Shown one piece after another: positions 13,937-25,101 of a stretch of 64,000 nucleotides of DNA; the stretch's first letter is position 1, and every line of letters begins with the position of its first letter. Below the pieces are notes generated by a model. The model had not been told where the DNA came from and searched no databases. It was given only the letters and a program-made list of their open reading frames with translations. Location: positions 1 through 64,000 of the forward strand of contig CAJNOI010000164.1 of the NCBI GenBank assembly GCA_905250115.1. The letters run 5' to 3'. This DNA comes from Adineta steineri (lineage: Eukaryota; Rotifera; Eurotatoria; Adinetida; Adinetidae). The position numbers and the translations under genes are program-made.

Positions 13937-14815
13937 TTAATACCAATCGGGATGAATAAAAAAATATTCGGGATAAGATTTTTTGGTATAATTAAAAAAT
14001 GATGATGTATTATTTTCAGGACGAACATTTTTTTCAACATCGTCACGTGGATTTATAACACGCCATGTATGTGAAAGATAACGTCGAGACGCTTTATCAT
14101 TTTCAGGCTGAACTGTAGAATTTTCTTCTGATTTATGATCATTTTTCACATCAGGTAGCGGAATTGTAAAAGCAGTTGATGTAGTCTGAACACCTTTTTC
14201 TTTAACAGATGATGAAGGACGAAATCTAAATAAAGAACAGATATTTAATAATTCTAGGAAAAAAATATCTAATCCTCTTTTGTTTGATTGACTACAGAGA
14301 CAAATGTTAATCTCTACATCCAGGTTTACCTTTCTACTGTTTCAAGAACTTCTCCAAGATCATGGTTTGATATTCGATTATCACGAGATGCTCGTCGTTG
14401 TAATGAATGACTTGTAGCTGTATTTATTCGACGAGTTGGTGATTTTTGACGTTGCTCTTCTTTTCTACTTCTATCATCAGATTGATGAAGTGTATCAAGA
14501 AAACTGTATACAGTTCGACGTTCTAAAATAATTGATTTAATCTAATAAAAAAATATCGAATAGATTTTACCATCTGGTGAATGATTTGCAAACCAAGATT
14601 CAACAGTTTTCTTTGGACCGATTCGTTGTTTTAATTCATATTTATGACGATTTGCTGTTATGGGTGAAATAATACGAGATGAATTTGGTATTACACCAGG
14701 TTTATGTATAGATAAATCACGATCATAATATGGAGTAACTTGATGATTACGAGGCTAAAAGAAAAAGAAAGTAAATTCCATCTGTTTCTTATTTAATTTT
14801 ACATACTCGACTCAT
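13937..14815 (-). CDS. Unknown four-exon basic protein
   Basis: Minus-strand exons 14807-14815, 14571-14754, 14330-14522 and 13937-14225 join in consistent phase (0,1,2) to a 224-residue protein. The first coding exon is only nine bases (Met-Ser-Arg) before a GTATGT donor. The protein is hydrophilic and rich in Arg, Ser, Asn and His, with no signal peptide or TM segment. Visible motifs are KKTVESWFANHSPDERR near residues 55-71, SPTRR, SHTWRVINP, and a C-terminus ending in FFIHPDWY. Short, basic, motif-poor proteins like this are common among cilium-associated factors, but that is a guess and I do not recognise the family. Its 3' end faces the end of the plus-strand GPCR, 171 bp away. The splice model is more certain than any function. 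Confidence 0.7.
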
Positions 14816-15296
14816 TGTTAATTACGAAACTTGAATTTTGTAACCTTAAAAAATTAAAGACACGAAAGTTTGTTACTTATTTATTCTATATCAAAATCAT
14901 GAAACTACTCAATAGTTTATATCATTTTCTCGGATGTATGTGTTTATATCATTATGGTATCCTAGTGACTATCTTATTCTTGCTATCGTTCTCTTTTTGT
15001 TTTATAACGTGTATATGTTTTAAGGTATATCGGTGAATGTAAGAGAGATTTCAATGTCGAAGAGAAAAAAAGAAAGCAGAATTGATATATATATATATAT
15101 TTCATAACATCTGCTGTTACTTGTGTTGACCCAATGTATAATAAAAATCTTTTAAATAATAAGTTTATTAAAAATCAGCAATGATAATATTCTGCTGGAT
15201 TAATTTTATTCGAATTCTTTGATACAGAAAAATAGAAAAATGAAGAGAAGTGTTTCTATTGAATATATATTCTTTTCTTCAAATCAATTATTCGAT
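14816..15296. other. Short intergenic region
   Basis: It lies between two minus-strand genes. It is AT-rich, with a TA microsatellite near 15090. The open frame at 14815-15036 runs through promoter sequence of the 224-residue gene and is not protein-like. No further feature seen. Confidence 0.5.
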
Positions 15297-15619
15297 TTAA
15301 ACATCTTTTAATTCAGCTGGTAATTCATTTTTAGGATGTTTATTTTCAAAATGTAATTTATATGTTTTTGGATCTCCCATTTGAGTCTAAAAATCAAAAT
15401 AAAAAAAAAATAAGAAACAAAATTTTCATTAAAATCTTACTTTACAAACAGCACATTGAATAGTCAAAGCAGCAGCTATAAAAATTATATAAAATAAAAT
15501 TAATTTAAAAAAAAGGTTAGAGGATTTTTACCAGCAGTGCCTTTTTGTGTTGTTGGTTTATTTGAATTATTTTTGTCATTACGTTGACGAGATAATTCTT
15601 TTTGATGTCCTCTAGCCAT
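15297..15619 (-). CDS. ZNF706: Zinc finger protein 706 homologue (three exons)
   Basis: Exons 15532-15619, 15441-15475 and 15297-15386 (minus strand) join in phase 1 then 0 and give 70 residues, close to the 76 of the human protein. It begins MARGHQKELSRQ, the basic SERF/4F5-like N-terminus, and ends with one C2H2 finger of spacing C-x2-C-x12-H-x4-H (CAVC ... HFENKH), followed by PKNELPAEL. The finger sequence QMGDPKTYKLHFENKHPK matches the ZNF706 pattern as I remember it (QMPDPKTFKQHFESKHPK). The family is a small nuclear/cytoplasmic zinc-finger protein conserved through eukaryotes; some members have been linked to protein aggregation or stem-cell gene repression. Introns are 56 and 54 nt. 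The start is fixed by the conserved MARG. Confidence 0.93.
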
Positions 15620-16324
15620 ATTAAATATTCAAAAACGGGTTTTTTTTTTCTATCTGAAATATATAAATGATAATAACGTTTAAGTTTGTTATTGTTTGCT
15701 ATATAATATATCATGCAATGAATATTCAACGTAAAGTCAATCAAAAATCGATGATGCATATCAATATATTCAAATTGAGTAATAAGAATGAAGGCAGTTA
15801 GTAATAAGCAGTGTCATATAAAAAGAAATGCATGATAACACATGACTATATATATTTAACTTCTACTCATAATTTCACATAGTTCAGATGTATTGATGAA
15901 ATTATAAATTTTTTATTGCATCGAATAATAAAATAGTCTAAAAATAGATGGCAGTATTTTACTGGTGCAAAAAATAAACGAGTAATATGTAATTTCGATT
16001 AATTAGATGTTTATTTCATGTAATTACTATATTACTGATAGGAATATCAATTAATTTAATCGAATTCGCTCTTCCTATTTGTATCTATAATTTCTTTAAA
16101 TATAAATTTAAGATTCAAGACATAGGTTTTATGAGCTACAAAAGAAATTATGAGATTTTATTAATATCTTAAGATTGGCGATAGCTAACCAATCATAGGA
16201 AAGATATGACTCATCCTACGATCTTCTACGTAATAAAGAATTTTTCGAGTATTTTTATTGAAATATGTGATGATAGAACATAAATTGATCTATAAATCCA
16301 TAATTATATGTATTGCTTTATATA
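15620..16324. promoter_or_regulatory. Divergent intergenic region between ZNF706 and HDAC11
   Basis: Both flanking genes are transcribed away from this 0.7-kb AT-rich stretch, so it presumably holds two promoters. I see no defined core-promoter motif or repeat. A 3' splice-like TTTCAG lies ~42 bases upstream of the ZNF706 ATG on the minus strand and may mark a 5'UTR intron or a trans-splice site. Confidence 0.4.
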
Positions 16325-17605
16325 ATGACTTCACCCAGTGATGATACATTAGTTCAATTTCCAAAGTAGAAATTAAGACTAGTTAAAATTTGTTAGTTAA
16401 GATTTTCCTATGATAGAAATACATTGTACAAAGATATTGCTTCTCATCAATGGCCAATAATTTATTGTAAAAATTATAATATTGGTTTTCTTCGTTTGGA
16501 AAAACTTCATCCATTTGATTCATCAAAATGGGGATCGATCATAAATTATCTTCGAGGTATGATTTAAAATTAAATATTCTTTTCTTAGATTTTCTTTTAA
16601 ATAGATGCAAATATGATTACAAATGATACAATAATACGACCGAACGAAGCAACGGAAGAACATCTTCGTCTTGTTCATACACAACGTTATTTATCAAGTC
16701 TTAAATGGAGTTTACAAGTCGCACGTGTTCTTGAAGTAGCACCAATAGCAATGTTACCTAATTTTATTGTTCAATGGCGTGTTCTAAAACCATTACGATA
16801 TCAAACAGGTGGAACTATACTCGTAACTATTTACCTTAAAATTCGATGGTTTATTTTTTTAATTTTATTGTTTTAAAGGCAGGAAAATTAGCATTAGAAC
16901 GTGGTTGGGCAATAAATATAGGTGGTGGTTTTCATCATTGTTCATCGGATAGTGGTGGTGGTTTTTGTGCTTATGCTGATCTGACATTACTCATCAAGAA
17001 TCTCTTTATTTATTATTCTGATCGAATAAAAAAAGTTCTCATTGTTGATTTAGATGCACATCAAGTAAAAAAAGGAATATTTCAATTGAATAAAAAAAAG
17101 AAATAATTCTTTTATCTTAGGGTAATGGACATGAACATGATTTTATGAATGATGAAAGAGTATTTATTATGGATATGTACAATCGTCAAATATATCCTCG
17201 TGATCAACATGCTAAAACTGCAATTAAATGTAAAATTGAATTAATGAATCATACTGACGATAAAACATATCTTCGTTTATTACATATAAATCTTGAAAAA
17301 TCATTGAAAGCATTTCAACCAGATATTGTTGTTTATAATGCTGGAACAGATATACTTGAAGGTGATCTACTTGGAAATCTTGATATTACACCTGAAGTAT
17401 AGTTTGTTTTGTTTAATTTTAATATCAAATTTTTCCTTTTTAGGGTGTCATTATTCGTGATGAAATTGTTTTTTCTAAGTGTATACGAGAAAGAAATATT
17501 CCAATTGTTATGTGTACATCTGGTGGATATCAAAGAACAAATGCAAGAGTTATAGCTGATTCAATTTTAAATTTAAATAGAAAAAAATTAATCTCATGTG
17601 AATAG
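16325..17605 (+). CDS. HDAC11: Histone deacetylase 11 (class IV), six exons
   Basis: Exons 16325-16365, 16417-16556, 16605-16822, 16879-17064, 17121-17396 and 17444-17605 join in phase to 340 residues; the human enzyme has 347. Conserved blocks appear in order: WPIIY, LEKLHPFD, LPNFIVQ, QTGGTI, GWAINIGGGFHHCSS, GGGFCAYAD, DLDAHQGNGHEHDF, YNRQIYP, VVYNAGTDILEGD, CTSGGYQRT and ADSILNL. The catalytic His pair (FHH), the zinc ligands Asp and His of DLDAHQ and Asp of GTDIL, and the SGGY tyrosine are all present, so the enzyme should be active. Class IV HDACs remove acyl groups from lysine, HDAC11 favouring long-chain fatty acyl groups. All five introns are 47-56 nt. The stop is only 68 bp from the TXNDC17 start. 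Confidence 0.96.
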
Positions 17606-17673
17606 AATCTTGTCTTTTTATATTTTTGTTTTGTTTTTTAATCGAGAAAATTGTCCGATATTTTTTTTTCTAG

Positions 17674-18207
17674 ATGACTTCATCCGTTTCCGTCGCAGGG
17701 TTTGATCAATTGAAAAATACTGTAGAAAAATATGATAAAGATAAAAGAATTTTTGTATTATTTTGTGGAACAAAAGATAGTAAAGGACATAGTTGGTAAG
17801 TGAATTAATTAAAAATATAAATAATAGATTTGATTTTTGTAGGTGTCCAGATTGTGTAGCAGCAGAAAAACCAGTAGAAGAAGCTGTTAAATCATCGTTA
17901 CCATCGAATGCAGTATTTATTGAATGTGATGTTGGTGATCGACCAAGGTATTATTTATAAAATATGACTTTTTTAATAAACGAAATATTAAATTTATTTT
18001 CAGTTGGAAAGATCCGAAATGTCCATTTCGAACAGATCCACAAACTCGTTTAACAGGTGTTCCAACGTTAATCGAATGGGGAACGGTAAAAATTAATTGA
18101 TTACAATGCAATAAACTATATTTATCTATTTTATTTAGTCTAAACGTCTTGTTGAAAGTCAATTACTTGATGCAGACACAATTAAAATACTTTTTGAAGA
18201 TGATTAA
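17674..18207 (+). CDS. TXNDC17: Thioredoxin domain-containing protein 17 (TRP14), four exons
   Basis: Exons 17674-17795, 17843-17947, 18004-18085 and 18139-18207 join in phase (2,2,0) to 125 residues; human TXNDC17 has 123. The redox motif WCPDC is intact and follows SKGHS, as in the family (WCxDC rather than WCGPC). Other matches are VFIECDVGDRPSWKDP, LTGVPTLIEWGT with the cis-proline, and a C-terminus of the LFEDD type. The protein is a cytosolic disulfide reductase that uses thioredoxin reductase and can act on cystine, peroxiredoxin or dynein light chain. The ATG directly follows a pyrimidine-rich TTTTTTTTTCTAG, a perfect 3' splice site, only 68 bp from the end of HDAC11. That is what a trans-spliced downstream gene of an operon would show. 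Confidence 0.95.
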
Positions 18208-18695
18208 CTGAAATTTTTTTTTGGCACAGATAACGATTTCTAATAATACACATCTAGATTTTCTTTTTTAACTTGTGATTGATTTATCCATTTAAAAATG
18301 TGATTTTTTTTATCTATAGAAAAAATAAACAATGCTATTCAGTAGATTCATATTACGTGCAATGTTGTCTTTGTTTTAAGTAAAAGTTATCATATGTATA
18401 TTACATATCTGAAATATCGCACTAGAAATACATGTCGGTTATCATTTGTTCTAAATTCTGGTTACTAGAATCGTGTTGTATTCACTATTTCTAGTCATCG
18501 TATGAAATCTTTCTAATAACTATTAATTGTATCTGCCGAAATTTTGTTGGAAAATACCAGACATAAGTTTTTTTATCTTTATTCATCATATGAATATCAA
18601 CAAAACACTTTAGATATAGCTGTTTGTGATAAGAAAGCATTGCTATAAAACGTAACGGTAAAGAACATTTAACATAAAAAACCTTTTCAATAGCA
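18208..18695. other. Intergenic region, TXNDC17 3' flank / DM9 5' flank
   Basis: AT-rich, with an AATAAA about 117 bp past the TXNDC17 stop (near 18324) as a likely polyadenylation signal. No other feature recognised. Confidence 0.45.
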
Positions 18696-19236
18696 ATGGC
18701 TTTACCTTCAAGTAAGCTCTTTTGTAATTATTTTAATATATGATTTTTCTGACTTATATATAGGATCGTGTTATAGAGATACTGGAGCTGCTTGGGTTTT
18801 AGCACAAAATGGTGAAGTTCCACCAAATGCTGTTCCTGCTGGATATGAGACTAATGGTCAAATAACCTACGTTGCACGATTTGTGACAACAGGAGGTCAA
18901 TTAGCTCCAGGCAAACTTTTTCCACCATATAGACAAGCTTATTCCAGTTATAATGGAATAGAACACTCTTCTTATATATATCAAGTGTTAACTCATCCTA
19001 ATCAACAAGAATTAAAATGGGTTCCTAGTAATGGAAATAATCTACCTACAGGTGCTTTACAAGCTGGTGGTGATTATAAAAGTCCTTTATATATTGGTCG
19101 AGCTCCTTTTCAAGGAGGTATATGTTGTGGAAAATTTGAACCAACGCATAATTGTGTTTATCTTCCGTGGGGTGGTCGAGAGCATTGCGTACAAAATAAC
19201 TTTGAAGTTTTGTGTTTAACTAGGATATGTGAATAA
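18696..19236 (+). CDS. DM9-repeat (DUF3421) protein, two exons
   Basis: A 16-base first coding exon (18696-18711, MALPS) joins exon 18764-19236 in phase 1, giving 162 residues. Two DM9 repeats are visible. The first runs ~13-80 (WVLAQNGEVPPNAVPAGY ... YVARF ... LAPGKLFPPYRQAY). The second runs ~85-157 (LKWVPSNGNNLPTGALQAG ... LYIGRAPFQGGICCGKF ... EVLC). Pairs of DM9 repeats fold as a compact beta domain; several invertebrate members bind mannose and act in innate immunity. There is no signal peptide, so it is probably cytosolic as in other DM9 lectins. It is single-domain, with no pore-forming part attached. Family call is firm, the lectin role is inferred. Confidence 0.88.
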
Positions 19237-20076
19237 CTTTTGTTAATATAAAAATATTTATTTCATACAAATATATGTCTAAGACTATATAAAATAGTGG
19301 CTCTTCATTTATACTCTTAATTGTTTTTTTTCTAATATTGATATAAATCTTCAATGTTTACTTCAAATTTTTTCTCAACATCTATTTTTTTTATTCGTAT
19401 ATTATGTCAGTAACCAGTGGTTTTGTTTATAAATAACAACTATCAAATAAATTATATATCGTTGGGTAATTGAATTATATCTACACCGACGCACATATAC
19501 TATTTGGGATCTTTCTTAGTTTATTTGGAAGCAAAAGACATATAAAACTGTGTAGTATATATAACAAAACAAAATATTATCCATGATATATTGTTGATTG
19601 ACAATGTTTTTTTTCCGTTTCTAAATAGAAAACCTACGTATTATGAATATTACTTGACAGGATAGTGCCGTTGAGTTTATCTTTTTTGTCATTTACGGAC
19701 ATCCTACATTATTATTCTTATGGAAGAAAATAGATACAGTGTATTCTGTGGCTAAAAATGAAGGTCAATGAGTAATATTACAAAAGTAATTTTCTTTTCT
19801 TTTATCTCGACTTGCCCACTTTCTTGTTTTCTATCTAATTTAAGCTAAGTCATATTTATATATAAGCTACTATATTGTATTCTTTTCCTTAGTATAACAT
19901 ATTAGTATTATCTCTACGCTAAAAGAATCGATCGATAAAACGATTTCTGGCATTTGTTTCATTGTAATTATTTATTTTTTGTATTGTAGATTTATTGATT
20001 AACATTAAAGCAAATCAAACTAATGTAAGTAATATATGCATTTTGAATCTTAAAGTAAATTATTTATGTTTTCAGT
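19237..20076. other. Intergenic region upstream of the LIM gene
   Basis: AT-rich. Near its end, a short stretch before GTAAGT at about 20023 and TTTTCAG at 20069-20075 would make a ~50-nt intron just before the LIM ATG. It is therefore likely a 5'UTR intron, or the AG could serve as a trans-splice acceptor. Nothing else is seen. Confidence 0.45.
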
Positions 20077-20559
20077 ATGCCATTCGGAAATCAAGAAATT
20101 AATCGATGTCCTCGATGTAATCAAGCTGTTTTTCATGCTGAATCAATTCCAGCAGCTGGAAAACAATGGCATAAAACTTGCTATCGATGTGGTATATTTA
20201 TTTTATTTTATGTTAATTTTAATTCGAGTATTTATATTTCAAAGGTCTTTGCAAGAAAGCGTTAGAAGCTATGACAATGGCTGAACATGACGGTAATGTA
20301 TTTTGTAAACAATGTTATGCTCGTAAATATGGTATTCGTGGTGTTGGATTTGGTGTTGGAGCTGGAGCACTTGCCATGGATACTGGAGATCGATTCGGAA
20401 ATACTGAATCACTTCCGTATGTTGATATTTATATATATATATATACAGAATGTTTAAATTTGAAATTTTATTATGTTTTTTTTCAGAAACAAACCAAATT
20501 ATGCTACACCTCCTGGTGCTGCAGCAGCAGCAAACAAAAATAATGCTCATGACGAATAA
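20077..20559 (+). CDS. Single-LIM muscle LIM protein / CRP-type, three exons
   Basis: Exons 20077-20191, 20245-20416 and 20487-20559 join in phase (1,2) to 119 residues. The LIM domain runs from CPRC (residues 11-14) through WHKTCYRCGLCKK to the last zinc ligands in FCKQCYARKYG. Both zinc modules are complete. Straight after the LIM follows a glycine-rich segment GIRGVGFGVGAGALAMDTG, the hallmark of CRP/MLP proteins such as Drosophila Mlp60A and vertebrate CSRP. The length matches single-LIM MLPs. Such proteins bind alpha-actinin and other Z-disc/actin partners and enter the nucleus of muscle cells. The start is set by MPFGNQEINRCP, close to the usual MPF...CP beginning. Confidence 0.93.
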
Positions 20560-20801
20560 ATATATTAACAATTTGTTCGATGCATAAACGAATAATAATA
20601 AAAATAATCTATCAGACAAAATTGATTTTTTGAATGTACTTTTTTTTTCTTTTATTGGCCTTTTCTTAGTTATATTTAGATCTTTTCATTTGTTTAATTT
20701 TTGTTCAATTAATAAAATATGAAAAGAGATTGACATATAGTCAATATTCATCAAAATATCATCATTTTGTTCTCAAGATAAGATCCCTTTCGAATAGATT
20801 T

Positions 20802-21210
20802 TCAAAGTATAATTACAAACCATCTTGAAAGTGGGTGTGGGTCAACGAATTTTCTCTTAGAATCATCACTGTAGTTTATATCTAATGAAATCTCTTTTAA
20901 CAATTGTGAATACATAAATAATTGATCCAATGCATTCAAACCATGATCAAGTAAATGAACGAAATCCAAAATATTGACCGAAGTCATATCATAATCACAA
21001 GAGTGAAAATCTCGTTTCAAAGGCTTGCACAGCTGATCAGTTTTATTTTCGACATAGGTAAGGAAATCAACATATTGATTAATGTTCTTAAACATATACA
21101 TTGAATTGATACTAGTTTCAAGATTAACAATTGAGTTTCGATAATAATTTTTCAATTTATTGATATTACAATCGAGCTAGACAAGAATGTAATTCTCGAC
21201 ATTATCGCAT
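20802..21210 (-). pseudogene. Decayed protein fragment
   Basis: A minus-strand frame with protein-like composition runs from about 21210 to 20802 with one in-frame TAG near 21177. It is rich in Asn, Asp, Leu and Tyr (LDFVHLLDHGLNALDQLFMY and similar). No start or splice site rescues the stop. Its last residues before the stop come from a half copy of the GGGTGT hairpin family (20820-20843), so the original C-terminus is probably lost. Composition recalls the C-terminal half of bdelloid F-box-type proteins such as the next gene, but I cannot identify it. Confidence 0.35.
20820..20843. repeat. Half copy of GGGTGT hairpin element
   Basis: It reads CCATCTTGAAAGTGGGTGTG then GGTC. The CCATCTTGA end plus the G-rich unit matches the termini of the fuller copies listed below; the mirror arm is missing. 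Confidence 0.55.
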
Positions 21211-22323
21211 GTTAATAACTTAGAAGTACGAGGACTAACTGGGACGATTGTTATATTCAACTTCACTACTAGAAAATACATCTTTAAATATTAGAACTAA
21301 TATATTTGTCGGCTTGTATTTAATAATCGTAGGAAAACCTAAAAGAAAATTTATTTTCGAAAAAAATTTGTTATTTTTCAACTATTAGAGATCATATGAT
21401 TTCATCGTTGATAATCATGTTCTTTTAATGTATTATGAAATGTAAAAGATGAGTATGATCAATATGTATGAATTAAATCAGTGCAAAAAGAATTCAAAAT
21501 ATATAAAGAAGTTTTAGGAAGAACTTTTTTTAGACAATTAATAATATCACACATAAAATACTTGAATAATTGTTCGGATTATGAAAGAGAACGCCGCAAT
21601 GTGTTGATTGTCAGCAGTTGACTTTTTTTCTCCAACCAACAATATAGTCAATACTTAGTAAAATAATTTAATGGTAAAAAGTTTTGCAATCTTTACACTG
21701 CTTTCAGAAGGAGTCACTTGCAAGATATTTCTGTGTGATGATATGTTTAAAGGCTAGATGACAGTAGAGATACGATAAACTTATCAGCAATGAAAATACT
21801 TGCAAGAAATATACCACGAAGAATTTTAGATCGATCAAAAATTACTTCATTGAATCTTTTATCACTAAACATAATCTTTCTATTATCATTTAGTAGATGA
21901 AGGTGAAGTTGAAAATCATCTTTGTGTTCAATTAACTGCTCTACAGCTTTTAAATTTGTTATTTCGCATAAGCAAGGGACGAATTTTTAAGCAATTTCAA
22001 TTAGACCAACGAGGAAAGAAGATAATGACATTCTTTTACTTATAGATTTCTTCCTTAGCAAAACAAAGAAACAGAGAAAAATGAATCAACCTAAAGTTCA
22101 ACTAAGCGTTATGTTATGTGATTGGCATTTCTATGTAACAGCAGCAATTATATTTGTTGATTGACTTTTAATTCGTCTTATTTTTTTTCAGTCCGTTTGC
22201 ATCCTGATCAGTTTAGACCAGAAAAAATATTGTTGTCTGTCTCGTCAATATGAACATTGATTAAGTGGCATAGATAAGAATAAGAATATAAATATCATCT
22301 TTTATAAACAGAAAAGAATATAA
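21211..22323. other. Intergenic region with possible coding remnants
   Basis: Mostly AT-rich. A ~50-codon open stretch on + at about 21898-22050 (LCVQLTALQLLNLLFRISKG) follows an AG and looks protein-like but has no start or partner exon. It may be another gene remnant. I see no intact gene. Confidence 0.35.
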
Positions 22324-24145
22324 ATGAGAATAAATATGGAATATTCATGTGGTAGATTTACTGATTTACCTGATGAAATTCTTATGATTATTTGTAAAAA
22401 ACTGAACAATTTTGATGTTCTTTACTGCTTAAAAGGTGTTAATCAACGAATAGATAGAATTGTTCATGATTCAACGTTCACAAGTCGTCTGAACTTTGTC
22501 AAATGGTCGAAATGTGGTTTTATTAGTCTATTACATTGTGATACGATACTTGATCGATATTGTCTACGAATTTTACCCGATATTCATGATAAAATTAAAT
22601 GTCTTAGCCTCGAAGCAACATCTATGAAACATATTTTATGTGCTACTGATTATCCTAATTTAAGTAGTCTTGCTCTTTACAATATCGACGAAGAGTCAAT
22701 TCGATATCTTTCTACGAGTAAGAAATATTTTAATTGAATTATTTTTATCCTAAATAAATAGAAGATTTAATTGCAGATGACTATTACATCGCTGTTGTTA
22801 TACTTACTTTTTTTCTTGTTAATATTGTGTATCTATGTCTAGATGAAAATTTGTCGTCTGAAATTTTCAAAAATCAAATAAGAGCACTTGCTCTTGTGAT
22901 TAATCGTAATCATGAGGGCTATGAAATGTTTGAAACAACAGCAAACATATTTAATTCCATTTTCGTTGTATTTACACGTCTGACCACTTTAATATTATCT
23001 GAATCATCGTATAAAAATCGTGTTCGATTAGCTTTTAATGATTCATTATTTTCCAATTTTCATTCTTCAACTCTTCTGCGATTGTTTATTAATGTACAAT
23101 GTTTTGATGAGTGTCTTTGTCTTCTTGATGGTCGTTTTATTCATCTTCATACGCTCTATGTCGATTTGTCTAACATTCATTCTTCAGATGAAATTCAAAC
23201 TCAAGTTAGTTGTATAAAAACTTTATGTTATGAAATGATGAAAGAGATTTTGTTTTGTTTTTTTTTCAGGCTGATTTACCAAATCTAAAACGTTTTTCTA
23301 TCTCTTGCAATTATGAAACATGTGATTATAATGATACAATTCCTCCACTTTTACATCGAATGTTTAATTTAGAAGAACTCATTCTATGTCTTACAGTGTA
23401 TCAAGATAATATGTTTCTTAATGGAAATAGTTTGAAGAAAGATATTATTAATCATATGCCACGATTAAATCAGTTTTCATTTTCTATTGAGTCATTTATA
23501 TTTATCAATAATCAAATAAATCTTCCATCAACAGAAGATATTCAATGCACATTCGTTGACTTTTCAAATAATAAAGTCATTTCCTATGTTGATTATTTTG
23601 CTAAAACTGGACATGGCCGATGTCTTAGTTATACTTATCCATCTCTAATGCAATATTATGGCATCATTACAAATAATTTTCCTGGTGGATCATTCATTAA
23701 TGTTCGTATAGTGTCATTATTTGATGAACACCCATTTGAACATGAATTTTTTAATAGAATTCAAAAATCATTTCCATTTATGGAAAGTTTGTCTATTAAA
23801 AATGGTAAACCACAAAATTTCAAACAATTTCATGGATCAATTAATGATAATCGAAATTTCTCTCTTATTGAATATCCTTTTCTTAATGAACTGACACTTG
23901 TTCGTGTTCATGATGATTATATAGAACAATTTCTACTTCATTGTAAAGCGTCTTTTCAAGATATTAATCTTTCTATCAATTATGAATCTTTACAACGAAT
24001 AACACATGGTTTTGCAAGAGATGCTACACGAATTAATTGCGCTAAGATAAACAAATTAGATTTATATGGTGCGGATAAAAAACATTGCAATTATTTACAA
24101 GAATATTTTCCTTGTGCAAAAATTTGTTATCGAGGAATATTTTGA
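22324..24145 (+). CDS. F-box protein with long leucine-rich C-terminus, three exons
   Basis: Exons 22324-22717, 22843-23204 and 23270-24145 join in phase (1,0) to 543 residues. An F-box lies at about residues 13-50: FTDLPDEILMIICKKLNNFD then LYCLKGVNQRIDRIV, with the usual LPDEIL..I core. It predicts binding to SKP1 and a role as substrate receptor in an SCF ubiquitin ligase. The rest has irregular leucine-rich strands (LSSLALYNID, RLTTLILSES, NLEELILCLT, FLNELTLVRV) like degenerate LRR units. This matches a large F-box family in bdelloids. Met at 22336 could also be the start (MEYSCGRF). Both introns are short (125 and 65 nt). Confidence 0.85.
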
Positions 24146-25101
24146 AAAATATAGATGAAAGAAATAATTGTCTTGTTTATTGTTGTGAAAAACTAATGTA
24201 TGGTGAGTTGTATTCTTTGACATAAATTGATTTTATTTAAATGTTAATATATATATATACATGTTCAAGGATTAAAAATTTCAAAAATTTTGACGTGTGA
24301 ACTTTAAAATTTGTATCAATTCGATATTTGCCACTCCATGGAGTGAATCGTAACTTTATTGTACAATTGCATTTTTTAACTTTTTTCTTGTAATTCCAGT
24401 TCCTATGATGAAATCTCAAGGGGAAGACCACGTACTCCCGTACTCCGCTGGACTCCGGGAGTAGATGGAAGTACACGGAGTACGTTGTTTTCCCCTTGTA
24501 ATAATTCTCATGTTGTTAAATTCTGATGTTCTTTGAGTTTTTTCTTAATAATATATCACTCAAATATACATCTCAAATGAATTCAAAATAATATCTAATA
24601 AAATTAACAAAATTGAACAAAGCCAAAAATTTGATATTCGATCAAATTTATGTAATTATTGTTGATAACAACGCAGATAACTATTACATGTAAAATACTG
24701 AGAAAAAACATTCCATTTTCGACATCATTCTATTGCAGAAACACATGTGACAACTGAACGTTTACATAAAGCAATTCGTTAATTATCAGATTTTTTTCTT
24801 TCTCATAACATTGCATGAGTATTTTGAAGGTAATTTGATTTTAAAAAGCCATTATATACATAGAAAAAAAACTGTTTTTTTTTCTTTTCTTTATTTGATG
24901 ATAATAATTTTAATTCCATAAATGGCTGAAAAAACTAAAGTAATATTTTTTCCCAGACAACTGACTAACAATCTACAGCACTTTTTTTTGTAGTGATTAA
25001 ATATTAAACAAGAAAGTTGAAGAAAATGAAAGGAAAGAGAAACAGTAATGCTAGTTACTAAAACATTTATAAAACAATTTTAAAACATCAAGTCATCAAA
25101 G
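24146..25101. other. Intergenic region
   Basis: AT-rich spacer between the F-box gene and the secreted-protein gene. It contains the 82-bp palindrome listed separately. A minus-strand open frame at 24237-24476 spans that palindrome and is not credible as a gene. Confidence 0.45.
24417..24498. repeat. 82-bp palindromic element
   Basis: The ends are CAAGGGGAAGACCACGTACT and, as reverse complement, a near match at 24477-24498 (GTTGTTTTCCCCTTG at its end): 22-bp arms with two mismatches. The centre repeats TACTCC/GGAGTA motifs. It is far more GC-rich than its surroundings and could fold into a hairpin. It differs in sequence from the GGGTGT hairpins. Confidence 0.65.
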
